Of a stretch of 64,000 nt of DNA, positions 1 to 10,024 are shown one piece after another (position 1 is the first letter of the stretch; every line of letters begins with the position of its first letter). Below the pieces are notes generated by a model, which was not told where the DNA came from, searched no databases, and saw nothing but the letters and a program-made list of their open reading frames with translations. The DNA is taken from NCBI RefSeq assembly GCF_011683955.1, contig NZ_JAAQPI010000002.1, positions 200,157-264,156 on the forward strand, in the 5' to 3' direction. The translations under genes were made by a program, and so were the position numbers. The stretch is from Pseudomaricurvus alkylphenolicus (GTDB taxonomy: Bacteria; Pseudomonadota; Gammaproteobacteria; Pseudomonadales; Cellvibrionaceae).

Positions 1-1
1 G

Positions 2-262
2 GAAGTGACCGAGGCCCAGGCTCGCGAGATCATGGAGGCTACAAAGATGCTGGGGCAGATCCCCGGGGTCAGTGGTCTGCGGGTGGGCAAGGCCGTGCCC
101 AGTGAACGTGCCGTGGTGGACGACAGCTTCAGCTTTGGCATCACCATGGACTTTACCGGGCCGGAAATGATGGATGACTACCTGAAGCACCCGGTCCACG
201 TGGAGTACCTGGACAAGTACATCAAGGGCAAGGCGGCCAGGATCCTGATTTACGATTTCTAG
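2..262 (+). CDS. Dabb (stress-responsive A/B barrel) family protein, 5' truncated by the window
   Basis: The visible part is the last 86 codons of a small Dabb-type protein. Members fold as dimeric ferredoxin-like barrels, and most have no known reaction. The text EVTEAQAREIMEA followed by a GVSGLRVGK strand, a central FSFGITMDF strand and a YLKHPVHVEYLDKYI helix is the usual Dabb order. Complete members are about 95-100 residues and begin with an extra strand of the FKLK type, which is absent here. The GTG at position 5 therefore probably encodes an internal valine, and the true start lies left of the window. It converges on gph with only 5 bp between the stops. No specific role can be assigned. 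Confidence 0.7.
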   Translation, partial: EVTEAQAREIMEATKMLGQIPGVSGLRVGKAVPSERAVVDDSFSFGITMDFTGPEMMDDYLKHPVHVEYLDKYIKGKAARILIYDF

Positions 263-267
263 CAGGG

Positions 268-996
268 CTATGACTTTAGCTGGGCAAACCAGGTATCGAG
301 GTTGTCGCAGACCCAGTCGGGTTGCTCCTCCTCAACAGGACGACCGTGGTTGTAGCCATAGGTTACCGCCAGGCAGGGCACCCCGGCCGCGCGAGCCGCG
401 CGAATATCACTGCTGGAGTCACCCACCATCAGCGTGCGCTCAGGCGATACTCCGGCCTGCTCGATCAACTTCAGCAGTGGCGCCGGATCCGGCTTCTTCT
501 CGGGCAGACAGTCCCCGCCCAGCCAGTTGTGGAAAAACTCACCAATACCGGAGTGCTGCAACACGTAGGGAACAAACTGGCTCGGCTTGTTGGTGGCAAC
601 GCCCATGGCAACCCCGGACCGGGTCAGGCGCTGTAAAGCCTCTATGACTCCCGCATAGAGTGCCGTTTTCTGACCGCTGAGCGCACCGTAATGACGCAAA
701 AAGCTTTGCAATGCCGTCTGGTGCCGCGCTGAATCCACCTCAACGTCATCCACACCAAGCTCATCGGCACCCCCACTCCAGGCCAATGCCCGCCGCACCA
801 AAACCGAAGCGCCATTACCCACCCAGAGCCTGACCCGTTCAATGCCCGCCGGTGGACAATCCAGCTCGGTCAGTAACTCATCAATGGCGGCTGCCAGGTC
901 AGGCACACTGTCAACCAGCGTGCCATCGAGATCAAATATCACCAGCTCAGGCAGAGACTGGGGTAATGGACGTAACTGTGGGTTGTTCAACGGCAA
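268..996 (-). CDS. gph: Phosphoglycolate phosphatase (HAD superfamily)
   Basis: This enzyme dephosphorylates 2-phosphoglycolate, which forms from oxidised DNA ends or oxygenase side reactions. The 242-residue protein has the HAD motif I FDLDGTLVDS near residue 20, a helical cap domain, motif II threonine in VATNKPS, and the motif III/IV region KPDPAPLLKL ... MVGDSSSDIRAARAAG. The length is typical of Gph. The reading starts at a TTG with a weak ribosome site, so the exact start is uncertain by a few codons. It lies 25 bp downstream of rpe on the same strand, the same pairing as in E. coli, so rpe-gph is probably one operon. Other HAD phosphatases look alike, but the rpe neighbour supports Gph. 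Confidence 0.88.
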   Translation of the reverse strand: MPLNNPQLRPLPQSLPELVIFDLDGTLVDSVPDLAAAIDELLTELDCPPAGIERVRLWVGNGASVLVRRALAWSGGADELGVDDVEVDSARHQTALQSFLRHYGALSGQKTALYAGVIEALQRLTRSGVAMGVATNKPSQFVPYVLQHSGIGEFFHNWLGGDCLPEKKPDPAPLLKLIEQAGVSPERTLMVGDSSSDIRAARAAGVPCLAVTYGYNHGRPVEEEQPDWVCDNLDTWFAQLKS

Positions 997-1021
997 ATCG
1001 TCGGCCCCGCGTATTGAGAAT

Positions 1022-1693
1022 TCAGACTAGAGCCAGCTGCTCACGCATGGCTGCAACGGCCGCGGCATAGTCTTCCTTGCCGTAGATAGCTGATCCCGCA
1101 ACAAAGGTATCAGCCCCCGCACGCGCAATTTCCAGAATATTGTCCGCAGTGACGCCGCCGTCAATCTCCAGACGGATAGGCTTTTCCAAAGCGTCAATCG
1201 CCGCGCGCGCCTCACGCAGCTTTTCAAGGGTATAGGGAATGAACTTCTGGCCGCCAAAGCCGGGGTTCACAGACATCAACAGCAACATATCCAGTTGCGG
1301 CAATACGTGTTTGACGGTTTCAAGCGGTGTGGCCGGATTCAGTACCAGCCCGGCCTCACAGCCAGCCTGCTTGATCAGCTGCAGGGAGCGATCCACATGG
1401 CGGGAAGCCTCTGGGTGAAAGGTGATAATGCTGGCGCCGGCGTCGGCAAACTGACCAATCAGGTCGTCGACGGGTTCTACCATCAGGTGTACATCAATCG
1501 GGGCGGTAATACCGTAATTGCGCAGCGCTTTACAGACCATGGGACCAATGGTCAGATTGGGGACATAGTGGTTGTCCATCACATCGAAGTGCACGATATC
1601 AGCGCCGGCATTGAGCACGGCCTCAACTTCTTCTCCCAATCTGGCGAAGTCTGCCGCTAATATAGAGGGAGCGATTTTAAAATCCTGTTGCAT
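1022..1693 (-). CDS. rpe: Ribulose-phosphate 3-epimerase
   Basis: Rpe interconverts D-ribulose 5-phosphate and D-xylulose 5-phosphate in the cytosolic pentose phosphate pathway. The 223-residue TIM barrel starts [17 protein letters not shown] and carries the metal-binding [12 protein letters not shown] segment, the DVHLMV strand, the [12 protein letters not shown] phosphate loop and [10 protein letters not shown] near the C-terminus. These are all canonical and in order. The ATG start gives the family length. It heads the rpe-gph operon. Its start faces the DUF3530 gene 41 bp away, so this short gap must hold divergent promoters. Confidence 0.97.
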   Translation of the reverse strand: MQQDFKIAPSILAADFARLGEEVEAVLNAGADIVHFDVMDNHYVPNLTIGPMVCKALRNYGITAPIDVHLMVEPVDDLIGQFADAGASIITFHPEASRHVDRSLQLIKQAGCEAGLVLNPATPLETVKHVLPQLDMLLLMSVNPGFGGQKFIPYTLEKLREARAAIDALEKPIRLEIDGGVTADNILEIARAGADTFVAGSAIYGKEDYAAAVAAMREQLALV

Positions 1694-1734
1694 AGAACAC
1701 CTGTGGTCTGGAAACGCGGTGAAAATAACCGGTT

Positions 1735-2955
1735 ATGTCAAAAACTCAATCTGAACTCACTGAAAGCCACCCGTGGCGGTGGCTGGCGCATTGTACTGAA
1801 TTATTTGCCCTGCTCCCACAGGCATTTGGCGGTCTGTGGGCCAATCTGCCCCGAATCAGCCATGTTGCCCTGTGGTGGGTGCTTGCCCTGGGATATGGCG
1901 CCCAGGCACAGGAGCCATCCCCCGAGGACACATCGCAGGCAGAATCCGCCAAGGAAGCCGTTGCTGAACCCAAGGAACCGGAAGAACCACCTCTGTATCA
2001 GTCTCGCGAACAGCGCGACATGACCCTGTTGTCCAAGCGCCTGGATCCCAGCAGCCTGGTTTGGCAGGAGGTTGAAGGGCGCCAATTTCTTTCCCTCTAC
2101 GAACAAGAGCTCACCGGTGATGCGGTGGGGGCGGTTCTGATTCTGAATGCTGAGGGCCAGCACAGCAGCTGGCCAACCACAGTAGAACGCATTCGCTCCA
2201 GCCTGCCGGAATATGGCTGGAACACTCTATCCAGTGAGTTGCCAGCCCCGGATGGGTTGTCCATCCCCGAACGCACCCTGCCCGTGCGCCCTCTGTCACC
2301 CGCCACGACAACCGAGGGTGCTGACGAACAGGCCGATCCAGCAGATAAGGCCCAGGAAGCCGATAAGCAAGAGCCCCAAAGCGTGGATGCCAGCGATGCC
2401 GATACGGGTGCAGCTGGGGCAGTGGCACCAGCTGCACCCGCTGACACAGAAGCGCCTGAGCCACCAAAGATTACCGCGGAGGAGATGGCGCATCTGCGCA
2501 TTCGCAGTGCCTTTGAATACCTGCACGAGCGGGGTCAGTTTAATGTTGCCGTCATCGGAGCCGGTGTCGGTGCTGTTAGAGCCGCCTGTTATTCACGGGA
2601 TTTGCCCCAGCGCGTGGCGGGACAACCGCGCTTGATTCGGGCCATGGTGTTTATCAATGCCCGCAATCAAATTGAGGGCACGGACATGAATCTGACCGAT
2701 TGCCTGCAGGACCCGGAATTGCCCGTGCTGGATGTGTACCTGGGAGATACCCGGCGCGATCAACTGGAGGCGAATCGCCGACTCAAGCACAGCCGGCGCC
2801 TGAAAATGAGAAACTACCAGCAGCTGCGACTGCCGCAAATGGCCAGCAATACCATGCTGGGAGAGAACCGCCTGGCGCGTCGGGTCCGCGGCTTTCTGGA
2901 GCACAACGCCAAGGGCATCAAGATCGATAACGCCATTATTCGACAACCGCCATAG
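1735..2955 (+). CDS. DUF3530 family alpha/beta-hydrolase-like protein
   Basis: This 406-residue protein resembles the DUF3530 family of gammaproteobacteria, whose function is unknown. Residues 1-58 include a hydrophobic stretch (VALWWVLALGYGAQAQ) that probably acts as a signal peptide with a long N-region. A low-complexity Ala/Glu/Pro/Asp linker lies at about 185-240. The hydrolase-like core has the first strand AVLILNAEGQHSSW and the later VAVIGAGVGAVRA turn. In an active hydrolase that turn would be the GxSxG nucleophile elbow. Here it reads GAGVG, so the serine is missing and a classical esterase reaction is unlikely. It is transcribed away from rpe and converges on murU. A periplasmic location is inferred. 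Confidence 0.7.
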   Translation: MSKTQSELTESHPWRWLAHCTELFALLPQAFGGLWANLPRISHVALWWVLALGYGAQAQEPSPEDTSQAESAKEAVAEPKEPEEPPLYQSREQRDMTLLSKRLDPSSLVWQEVEGRQFLSLYEQELTGDAVGAVLILNAEGQHSSWPTTVERIRSSLPEYGWNTLSSELPAPDGLSIPERTLPVRPLSPATTTEGADEQADPADKAQEADKQEPQSVDASDADTGAAGAVAPAAPADTEAPEPPKITAEEMAHLRIRSAFEYLHERGQFNVAVIGAGVGAVRAACYSRDLPQRVAGQPRLIRAMVFINARNQIEGTDMNLTDCLQDPELPVLDVYLGDTRRDQLEANRRLKHSRRLKMRNYQQLRLPQMASNTMLGENRLARRVRGFLEHNAKGIKIDNAIIRQPP

Positions 2956-2967
2956 CGTCCTAGCGTC

Positions 2968-3645
2968 CTAGCGTAATAAATTGTCCAGTTCGGCAAGCCG
3001 CTCCGGGGTACCGATATCCCACCATTGACCGCGAAATACCTCACCGGCGAGCTGATCGTGAGCGATCGCCTCTTCAAAGGCCTCGCGCAGAGGAAAGCTC
3101 TGTCTGCGCTCCGTATAGGTGCTGATCAGCTGCGGGCGCAGCAGGCTGATGCCACTGAAGGTAAATCCCGCATCCAATTCGGTATTCAGCAGCAGATGAT
3201 CACCATGCAGGGTGAAATCACCACTGAGATTGTGTTCGGGGTTCGGCACCAGTACCAGGTGCCCAAGACATTGCTCTGGCAGCTGGCGATCGAGCAATTG
3301 CTGCAACGGATAATCCGTCCAGATATCGCCGTTGATCAGCAGGAAGGGCTCCGCACCCAGTAAATCCATGGCCTGCAACAGTGCACCGCCGGTTTCCAGA
3401 GGCTCTTCTTCCCGAGACCAGGTGATGTTGACGTCATAATCGGAGCCATCCCCCAGCGCCTCTTCGAGCAGGTGTCCAAGATGGGACACATTGATGATCA
3501 ACTCCGTCACTCCGAGCTGCGCCAGTCGCTCAATGTGATAAACAATCAGCGGTTTGCCACCCACCGTTAACAGCGGCTTTGGCAATCGATCCGTGAGTGG
3601 ACGCATGCGTTTGCCCAGGCCCGCCGCCAATATCATCGCTTTCAT
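2968..3645 (-). CDS. murU: N-acetylmuramate alpha-1-phosphate uridylyltransferase
   Basis: MurU converts MurNAc-1-phosphate and UTP to UDP-MurNAc. With AmgK it forms the anabolic recycling route that bypasses de novo UDP-MurNAc synthesis, and so fosfomycin, in Pseudomonas-type bacteria. The 225-residue nucleotidyltransferase begins MKAMILAAGLGKRMRPLTDR (the GxGxRxxPLT signature), followed by KPLLTVGGKPLIVYHIERL and the metal-binding INGDIWTDY. The ATG at 3645 overlaps the amgK stop by one base (TGATG), a sign of translational coupling, and is preferred over the TTG one codon upstream. Glucose-1-phosphate thymidylyl- or uridylyltransferases look similar, but adjacency to amgK settles the assignment. 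Confidence 0.93.
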   Translation of the reverse strand: MKAMILAAGLGKRMRPLTDRLPKPLLTVGGKPLIVYHIERLAQLGVTELIINVSHLGHLLEEALGDGSDYDVNITWSREEEPLETGGALLQAMDLLGAEPFLLINGDIWTDYPLQQLLDRQLPEQCLGHLVLVPNPEHNLSGDFTLHGDHLLLNTELDAGFTFSGISLLRPQLISTYTERRQSFPLREAFEEAIAHDQLAGEVFRGQWWDIGTPERLAELDNLLR

Positions 3646-4751
3646 CAACCTGCGTCCTCTTCGGCTACCGCTTCACCGGCAACGCTGTAGTCGCTGTACC
3701 AGTCCTGCTCTTCGCACAAGGGCAGTAAACGCTCCTTGAACCAGTAGCTGAAATCCGCAAACTCCGGGTACTCATCGGCGGCTTCCAGCGTGTAGCGCAT
3801 CACCAGGGGCAGGTCACGCAGATAACCGGGTTTACCGTCGCGCAGCCATAAACGGGCGAAAATCCCCAACACCTTGATATGGCGCTGCAGCCCCATCCAG
3901 TCGAACCAACGCAGGAACCCCCGCTGAGTCACCGGTGCCATCAGCCCCACCTCTACGGCCATATCACCGTAAGTAAGTGCCCACTGCTTGATCTTTTCAC
4001 GGGGCCAGCGCACATAGCAATCCTTAAGCAGCGACACCAGGTCATAGGTAATGGGGCCACGAACCGCATCCTGAAAATCAATCACACCCGGCGCCTGACC
4101 ATCGCGGTGAATCAAGTTGCGACTGTGGTAGTCCCGGTGCACCCAGACCTGGGGTTGCTGCAGAGCCGCCGCCTCCAGCTGCAGGTACACATTGTCCAAC
4201 AGACCATACTCATCGTCACTGAGCTGATAACCCAGCAGCTTGGGAATGAACCACTCATGCAACAGCGACATTTCCTCACGCAGCCGCGGTTGGTCGTAGT
4301 TAGGCAGTGTGAGCATGCCATCGCCCTGCGCTGCTGGCATGGTCACCACCGGGCACTGTTGCAGACGCAGCAGGGTCATCATGGCTTCGCCATACAGCTC
4401 ACCGGCACTGTCATTGTTAAGCACATCGCTGTACAGGCAATCACCAAAGTCTTCAATCAGCAGGAAGCCCCGCTCAAAGTCGGCGGCAATCACATCGGGG
4501 GTATGCACCCCCTCATCACGCAAATAGCGTGCAATGGCGACAAAGGCCCGACTGTCTTCGGTCTCCACCGGGGCGTAAACCGCCATCAGCGAAGGGGCCG
4601 TTGGTACCCGAAAATAACGACGGAAACCGGCATCACCACTGAGGGGGTTGAGCTCAAGAGGAGAGGGGCAAGCCCACTGGTGAGCCTGGTATTGCTGCTC
4701 CACCCAGGCGGCCAATGCCTGGATCGTGCGGGGATCTGGTACCGATGACAC
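3645..4751 (-). CDS. amgK: N-acetylmuramate/N-acetylglucosamine anomeric kinase
   Basis: AmgK phosphorylates MurNAc (and GlcNAc) at the anomeric carbon, feeding MurU. The 368-residue protein has the aminoglycoside-phosphotransferase fold: an N-lobe with GDAGFRRYFRV and LLIEDFGDCL, the catalytic loop HRDYHSRNLIH (HxDxxxxN), and the metal-binding IDFQDAVRGPITYDLVSLLKD. The length and the tandem with murU fit the Pseudomonas pair. The start is a GTG. The 192-bp gap to the divergent lptD gene must contain both promoters; this keeps amgK-murU next to the lptD block, as in many gammaproteobacteria. Confidence 0.93.
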   Translation of the reverse strand: MSSVPDPRTIQALAAWVEQQYQAHQWACPSPLELNPLSGDAGFRRYFRVPTAPSLMAVYAPVETEDSRAFVAIARYLRDEGVHTPDVIAADFERGFLLIEDFGDCLYSDVLNNDSAGELYGEAMMTLLRLQQCPVVTMPAAQGDGMLTLPNYDQPRLREEMSLLHEWFIPKLLGYQLSDDEYGLLDNVYLQLEAAALQQPQVWVHRDYHSRNLIHRDGQAPGVIDFQDAVRGPITYDLVSLLKDCYVRWPREKIKQWALTYGDMAVEVGLMAPVTQRGFLRWFDWMGLQRHIKVLGIFARLWLRDGKPGYLRDLPLVMRYTLEAADEYPEFADFSYWFKERLLPLCEEQDWYSDYSVAGEAVAEEDAG

Positions 4752-4943
4752 TCAGGTTTCCTTATTTTGTGCTAAGCCTGTCGTTGCAGGTGGGGATTCT
4801 ACCCGAACGCCGCTGCGGGAGGGCAATCAATTTTGCCAATCTCCCGGAAATACCCTGCGCGGTAGCCTAATGGCGGCATCCCAAGTAGAATCAGCGGCCT
4901 CTTTATCTACAAAAACAACTTTCTGTACAGGAATGTTCCCTTA

Positions 4944-7649
4944 ATGGCCCCAAGGAAAACGCTGTTGCGGCAGCAAATTCGCCAGGTGATGGCGTCTGGT
5001 CTTGCCCCCCGAGCCCCCTGGATTGCCCTGCTCGGCACCCTGGCATCGGCCCAGCCCCTGCACGCCAACGATACTCACGCCCAGTGGAACTGCCAGCCCA
5101 GTGCCGATGGCCAGGCCTGGAGCTGTAACACTGTTCAGGTCGAAGGACCCGCATACAAACGCCCGCAACACGCCCGTGGGCGCAGTGCCACTGTCACCAG
5201 CGCCCCCGTCGCCACCAATAAACCCCGCCATCTGCCGGCAGCGCAGGTGGACTGGGTAGCCCAGGAGCAGCTCAGCAAAGAGCAGGTCAAATCCATGACA
5301 CCGGGCTGCTGCGGCCGCTACATTGAACCGCCTTTGACCCACGAAGACGCCGAGCTGGACCCGGCCAAGGCGCCGCTGCGAGCCTCAGCAGATCGATCCG
5401 AGCTACTGCAGGAGATCACTGCCGTGCTGGAAGGGGATGTGCTCCTGACCCAGGGGCACAGGAAACTCCAGGCCGACCGCATTGAGCTCAACCAGGAAAC
5501 CGATATTGCCACGCTGGAGGGTGACATTCGGCTGCGTGAACCCGGCCTGTTGCTTACCGGCTCACGAGCTGAGCTGAATGTGGACCAGGGCTATGCCCAT
5601 ATCGACAACGCCAGCTACCTGGTGCACGAGCAGGAAATTCGCGGGGATGCCTCCCGCCTGTCCCGCCGCAACGATGAAACTCTGGTACTGGAAGGCGGAA
5701 CCTTTACCCGCTGTGAACCTGACAGCGACACCTGGTACTTGCGCGGTGCCGAGCTGACGCTCGACCCGGTCAATGAGGTGGGCACCGGTCGCCACGTGCG
5801 CCTTGAGGTTAAAGGGGTGCCTGTGCTCTACACGCCCTGGATCAGTTTCGCCACCGGTGACCGGCGTACCTCCGGATTTCTGTTTCCGTCCATCAGCTCC
5901 TCGGACAGCGGCGGTATCGATATCGCCACACCCTACTATTTCAACCTGGCTCCTGACTACGACCTGACGTTAACACCCCGCTTTATCAGTGACCGCGGCG
6001 AAATGCTGGAGGTGGAAACCCGCCATCTGTCGCGCTGGTTTGAGACCAAACTCAGCGGCGCCTACCTGGCCAAAGACGAAGGCGGTGACGATGAGGATCT
6101 GCAGGACCTGATCGACGAAGGCCTGATCAGCGAAGAGGAAGCCCGTCCTTACCTGGATGAAGACCGTTGGCTGGTCGCCGTTGATCACCGTGGTGGCTGG
6201 GACCAGCCCTGGTATTCCCGTGTTGATTACACCCGGGTCAGCGACGAGGACTATTTCCGCGATTTGGATACCGCCAGCCTGGAGGTCAACAGCCAGACTC
6301 ATCTGCGCCAGCAGGGCACCCTCGGTTATCGCTCCGATCACTGGCACGGCCAGCTAAGGGCGGAGGAATACCAGACGCTCTCCAGCACCGCGTCCACTCC
6401 CTACAAGCAGCTGCCGCGCGTGAATGTGGATGGCCTCTACCAGTTCGGCAGCCTGCAGTTGAGTCTGGGTCACGAATACACTTCGTTTGACCACCGCGAC
6501 AAAGACTCGGACCAGATTGTCACCGGTGAGCGGGCACGCCTGGAATATGGCCTGCATTGGGACAAGCAATGGGCCTGGGGCTTCTTCAAACCGGGTGTGA
6601 TGGTCAAGAGCCTCAGTTACGAGCTGGACGATGAGCACCTCGCTGCAGGAGCCAACGATTCCCCCTCTTTCACTGTGCCCCAGGCCAGTGTGGATATGGG
6701 CCTCTTCTTTGAACGTGAAGGCGCACTTTTTGGCGACCACTACGTGCAGACCTTTGAGCCGCGCTTGTACTACTTCTACAGCGAGTTTGAAAATCAGGAC
6801 GAACTGATCGACGCCACCAGCACCGGCGGCGACATCAACTTCGACAGCTCGGATCTGACCTTCACCTACAGCCAGCTGTTCCGCGACAGCCGCTACGCCG
6901 GCGGCGATCGCATCGACGATGATGATCGCCTGTCCGTGGGTCTGACCACCCGCTTCCTGGAACCGGCCAGCGGCCGCGAGATGTTCAGCGCCAGCCTCGG
7001 TCAGATTATCTATTTTGACGACCGTGCCGTGGACCTGCATCTGCGCAGCGAGGACGTGCTGGCCAATGATCAGCTCGACAGCTCCGAATTTGCCGCCCAG
7101 GTATCGGCCCGTATTGGCCAGAACTGGCGCCTCAGCTCTGACGTGATCTGGGACGAGAACAACAGCAACAAGGTGACCCGCGGCAGCGCCAGTCTGCGTT
7201 ACCGGGACGACCAATGGCGTCTGTTTAACCTGAGCTATCGCTATGTGCGCAAAGACCCTGTGATCGACAGCGGCGATGCCGACGGCGATGGAAACATCAG
7301 CGAACTGCTGGACCGCAATATCGAACAGGGGGATATGTCCCTGTCCTGGCCGATCGCGGGCAACTGGAGCATGGTGGCGCGAGCCAATTATGACTTCACC
7401 CACAACCGTGAACTTGAGACACTGTTTGGCGTCGAATACAACAGCTGCTGTTATCGCTGGCGCCTGGTGGCACGCCAATGGCTGGATAATGATCTGGTCG
7501 ATGTCATCGACAGCCTGGACCTGGAGAAAGACCAGGGCATATTCTTTGAATTCCAGCTCAAGGGGCTCGGTGGCATCGGCAATAAAGTAACCGGTATCCT
7601 CGCCGACAGTATCTACGGGTACCGAGAGCGCGAACAAAACATAAAGTAA
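4944..7649 (+). CDS. lptD: LPS-assembly protein LptD
   Basis: LptD is the outer-membrane beta-barrel that, plugged by LptE, inserts lipopolysaccharide into the outer leaflet. The 901-residue protein has an N-terminal signal region ending near ASAQPLHAND. It then has a Cys-containing segment (CQPSADGQAWSC) and a periplasmic LptA-like jellyroll at about 130-270 (LEGDVLLTQGHRKLQADRIE). The large barrel begins near GVPVLYTPWISF, and a CCYRW pair lies near the C-terminus. Cysteines at both ends fit the inter-domain disulfides that control LptD maturation. The ATG at 4944 heads the lptD-surA-pdxA-rsmA-apaG-apaH block, and surA follows after 6 bp. The barrel contains an acidic insert (DEGGDDEDLQDLIDEGL) around residue 375-390. 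Confidence 0.96.
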   Translation: MAPRKTLLRQQIRQVMASGLAPRAPWIALLGTLASAQPLHANDTHAQWNCQPSADGQAWSCNTVQVEGPAYKRPQHARGRSATVTSAPVATNKPRHLPAAQVDWVAQEQLSKEQVKSMTPGCCGRYIEPPLTHEDAELDPAKAPLRASADRSELLQEITAVLEGDVLLTQGHRKLQADRIELNQETDIATLEGDIRLREPGLLLTGSRAELNVDQGYAHIDNASYLVHEQEIRGDASRLSRRNDETLVLEGGTFTRCEPDSDTWYLRGAELTLDPVNEVGTGRHVRLEVKGVPVLYTPWISFATGDRRTSGFLFPSISSSDSGGIDIATPYYFNLAPDYDLTLTPRFISDRGEMLEVETRHLSRWFETKLSGAYLAKDEGGDDEDLQDLIDEGLISEEEARPYLDEDRWLVAVDHRGGWDQPWYSRVDYTRVSDEDYFRDLDTASLEVNSQTHLRQQGTLGYRSDHWHGQLRAEEYQTLSSTASTPYKQLPRVNVDGLYQFGSLQLSLGHEYTSFDHRDKDSDQIVTGERARLEYGLHWDKQWAWGFFKPGVMVKSLSYELDDEHLAAGANDSPSFTVPQASVDMGLFFEREGALFGDHYVQTFEPRLYYFYSEFENQDELIDATSTGGDINFDSSDLTFTYSQLFRDSRYAGGDRIDDDDRLSVGLTTRFLEPASGREMFSASLGQIIYFDDRAVDLHLRSEDVLANDQLDSSEFAAQVSARIGQNWRLSSDVIWDENNSNKVTRGSASLRYRDDQWRLFNLSYRYVRKDPVIDSGDADGDGNISELLDRNIEQGDMSLSWPIAGNWSMVARANYDFTHNRELETLFGVEYNSCCYRWRLVARQWLDNDLVDVIDSLDLEKDQGIFFEFQLKGLGGIGNKVTGILADSIYGYREREQNIK

Positions 7650-7655
7650 TAACCC

Positions 7656-8951
7656 ATGAATAAAAAAACTTTCTTCAAGGGCGCCAAGGCCCTGGGCATT
7701 GCCGCCGCTCTGGTGTGCAGCAACATCACTATGGCGCGCACCGTGGCGCTGGATAAGGTCGTCGCCATTGTCGACAACGACGTGGTCATGGCAAGCGAAC
7801 TCACCCAGCGCATGAGCATGGTGACCGCTCAACTGCAGGCCAACCAGACACAGATGCCTCCGGAGGAAGTGCTGCGGTCGCAAATTCTGGAGCAGCTGGT
7901 GACCGAATCGCTGCAGCTGCAGATAGGCCGCCGCGTTGGCATCGATATCAGCGAAGCCGAACTGGACGCAGCCATTGGTCGCATGAAGCAGGCCAATAAC
8001 CTGACCGACGAACAGTTCGAGCAGCAATTGGCCCAGGATGGGGTCAGCATCAATGGCCTGCGTGAGCAGATTCGCCGCGATATGATCATCGAACAGGTCC
8101 AGCGTGGCAGCGTAAACCGCCGCATCAAGATCACTGACCAGGAAGTGGAAAACTTCCTCAAGTCCAAGCAGGGTAAATTCTGGGCATCACCGGATTACAA
8201 CCTGGGTCATATTCTGGTCTCGCTGCCCTCCACTGCCTCTGCCGAAGAAGCCCGCACCGCTGAATCCAAGGCCGAAGATCTGCACCGCCGCCTGAAAGAC
8301 GGTGCCGACTTCCGTCAACTGGCCGTGGCCGAGTCCCAGGGGCAAAACGCGCTTAAAGGTGGCGACATGGGCTGGCGTAAGTCCGCACAAATGCCCGATC
8401 TGTTTGCCAACGCTATCGAAAATCTGGCAGAAGGCGATGTGACGCCCCCACTGCGCAGCGGCGCCGGTTTCCACCTGCTCAAGCTCTATGGCAAACGCGG
8501 TGCCCAGGAGCAACTGATTGAACAATCCAAGGTCCGTCACATCCTGGTCAAGCCCTCCACGATTCTTACCGATCAAGAGGCCGAGGCAAAGCTGGCCGGC
8601 ATTCGCCAGCAGATTGTCGATGGTGGTGACTTTGCAGCCCTGGCCAAGGAACACTCTGAGGATGTCGGTTCCATGCTCTCTGGTGGAGACTTGGGCTGGT
8701 CTCTGCCCGGCAAGTTTGTCCCCGAGTTCGAACGGACCATTAATAGCACGTCTGTAGGCGATATCAGCGAACCTTTCCGCAGCCAGTTCGGCTGGCATAT
8801 TCTGCAGGTGCAGGAGCGCCGCCAGCAGGACATGAGTGATACGGTTCGCACCAACCAGGCTACTCGCCTGTTGCGCAGCCGCCGCTTTGACGAAGAACGC
8901 CTTAACTGGCTGCGTGAAATCCGCGACGAAGCCTACGTAGAGATCAAATGA
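7656..8951 (+). CDS. surA: Periplasmic chaperone / peptidylprolyl isomerase SurA
   Basis: SurA escorts unfolded outer-membrane proteins, including LptD, through the periplasm. The 431-residue protein has a signal peptide ([17 protein letters not shown]), then the N-terminal chaperone region starting [19 protein letters not shown]. Two parvulin domains follow: [10 protein letters not shown] ... [16 protein letters not shown] and [10 protein letters not shown] ... [19 protein letters not shown]-terminal helix completes the chaperone core. The length equals the E. coli protein. It starts 6 bp after lptD, so the client and its chaperone are co-expressed, and its stop overlaps pdxA by 4 bp. Confidence 0.97.
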   Translation: MNKKTFFKGAKALGIAAALVCSNITMARTVALDKVVAIVDNDVVMASELTQRMSMVTAQLQANQTQMPPEEVLRSQILEQLVTESLQLQIGRRVGIDISEAELDAAIGRMKQANNLTDEQFEQQLAQDGVSINGLREQIRRDMIIEQVQRGSVNRRIKITDQEVENFLKSKQGKFWASPDYNLGHILVSLPSTASAEEARTAESKAEDLHRRLKDGADFRQLAVAESQGQNALKGGDMGWRKSAQMPDLFANAIENLAEGDVTPPLRSGAGFHLLKLYGKRGAQEQLIEQSKVRHILVKPSTILTDQEAEAKLAGIRQQIVDGGDFAALAKEHSEDVGSMLSGGDLGWSLPGKFVPEFERTINSTSVGDISEPFRSQFGWHILQVQERRQQDMSDTVRTNQATRLLRSRRFDEERLNWLREIRDEAYVEIK

Positions 8952-9946
8952 CGCAACGCCTCGCACTGACTCCCGGCGAACCCGCCGGCATTGGCCCGGA
9001 CCTGGCCATTGCACTGGCCCAGGAGGGCTGCGAAGACGAAATTGTTGTTATTGCCGACCCGGACCTGTTGCGCCAGCGCGCGCAACAATTGGGCCAGCCG
9101 CTGCAATTGCGAGAGCTGAATATCAGCGCCGCTCCGCAACCCCTGGCAAAAGGTGAACTGTGCGTTTATCCACTGCCTCTGGCCACTGCCTGCGAGACCG
9201 GCCAGCTGAATCCCGCCAACGCGGACTATGTGCTGGAGAGCCTGCGCCGTGCCATTGATGGTTGCCTGGATGGTCTCTTCGATGCCTATGTGACGGGCCC
9301 CGTACATAAAGGCGTCATCAATGAAGCCGGCATTGCGTTCAGCGGCCATACTGAATTTCTCGCCGAACGCACTCGCAGTGAGCAGGTGGTTATGATGCTG
9401 GCGACAGAAGGGCTCAGGGTTGCTCTTGCCACCACCCACCTGCCTCTCAAAGAGGTACCTTCAGCGATTACTCAGACCAGTCTGAACAAAGTGATCGAGG
9501 TGTTGCATCAGGATCTTGTGCAGCAGTTTGGTATTAAGCAACCACGAATACTGGTATGCGGGCTTAATCCGCACGCCGGCGAAGGCGGCCACATGGGCCG
9601 CGAAGAAATCGACGTTATAGGGCCCGTACTAAAACAACTGTGCGCTGGCGGCATGGATCTGGTCGGCCCTTTGCCCGCCGACACCCTGTTTACTCCAAAG
9701 CTGCTGGACGACGCCGACGCCGTATTGGCGATGTATCACGATCAGGGGCTGCCCGTGTTAAAATTCAAGGGCTTTGGCCAGGCGGTCAATATCACGCTGG
9801 GGCTGCCCATGATCCGCACCTCGGTTGATCACGGCACGGCGCTGGATCTTGCCGGTAGCGGTAACGCCAACCCCGGCAGCCTGCAGACCGCCATCAGTTA
9901 TGCCCAGGGCATGGTCAAAGCCCGCCATGCCGCTAAAAGAGACTGA
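8948..9946 (+). CDS. pdxA: 4-hydroxythreonine-4-phosphate dehydrogenase
   Basis: PdxA oxidises and decarboxylates 4-phosphooxy-L-threonine during pyridoxal 5-phosphate synthesis. The 332-residue enzyme begins [16 protein letters not shown], has the substrate segment [14 protein letters not shown], and carries the metal-binding histidines in [25 protein letters not shown] and [13 protein letters not shown]. These motifs are complete and in order. It overlaps surA by an ATGA and lies 78 bp upstream of rsmA, so it belongs to the same operon. Confidence 0.97.
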   Translation: MTQRLALTPGEPAGIGPDLAIALAQEGCEDEIVVIADPDLLRQRAQQLGQPLQLRELNISAAPQPLAKGELCVYPLPLATACETGQLNPANADYVLESLRRAIDGCLDGLFDAYVTGPVHKGVINEAGIAFSGHTEFLAERTRSEQVVMMLATEGLRVALATTHLPLKEVPSAITQTSLNKVIEVLHQDLVQQFGIKQPRILVCGLNPHAGEGGHMGREEIDVIGPVLKQLCAGGMDLVGPLPADTLFTPKLLDDADAVLAMYHDQGLPVLKFKGFGQAVNITLGLPMIRTSVDHGTALDLAGSGNANPGSLQTAISYAQGMVKARHAAKRD

Positions 9947-10024
9947 GGCTAGCTCCGCAGACTTTTCACGTTATACACAAGCTGCCTTGAGTGAATCCGA
10001 TAAGCAGCTGTTGAAGGAACCCCA

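Noticed and set aside
6354-8027. 557-codon open frame antisense to lptD and surA
   Set aside because: It lies wholly opposite two certain genes, has low-complexity Ala/Val/Gln composition and no recognisable domain. High GC at third positions of the real genes explains the absence of stops.
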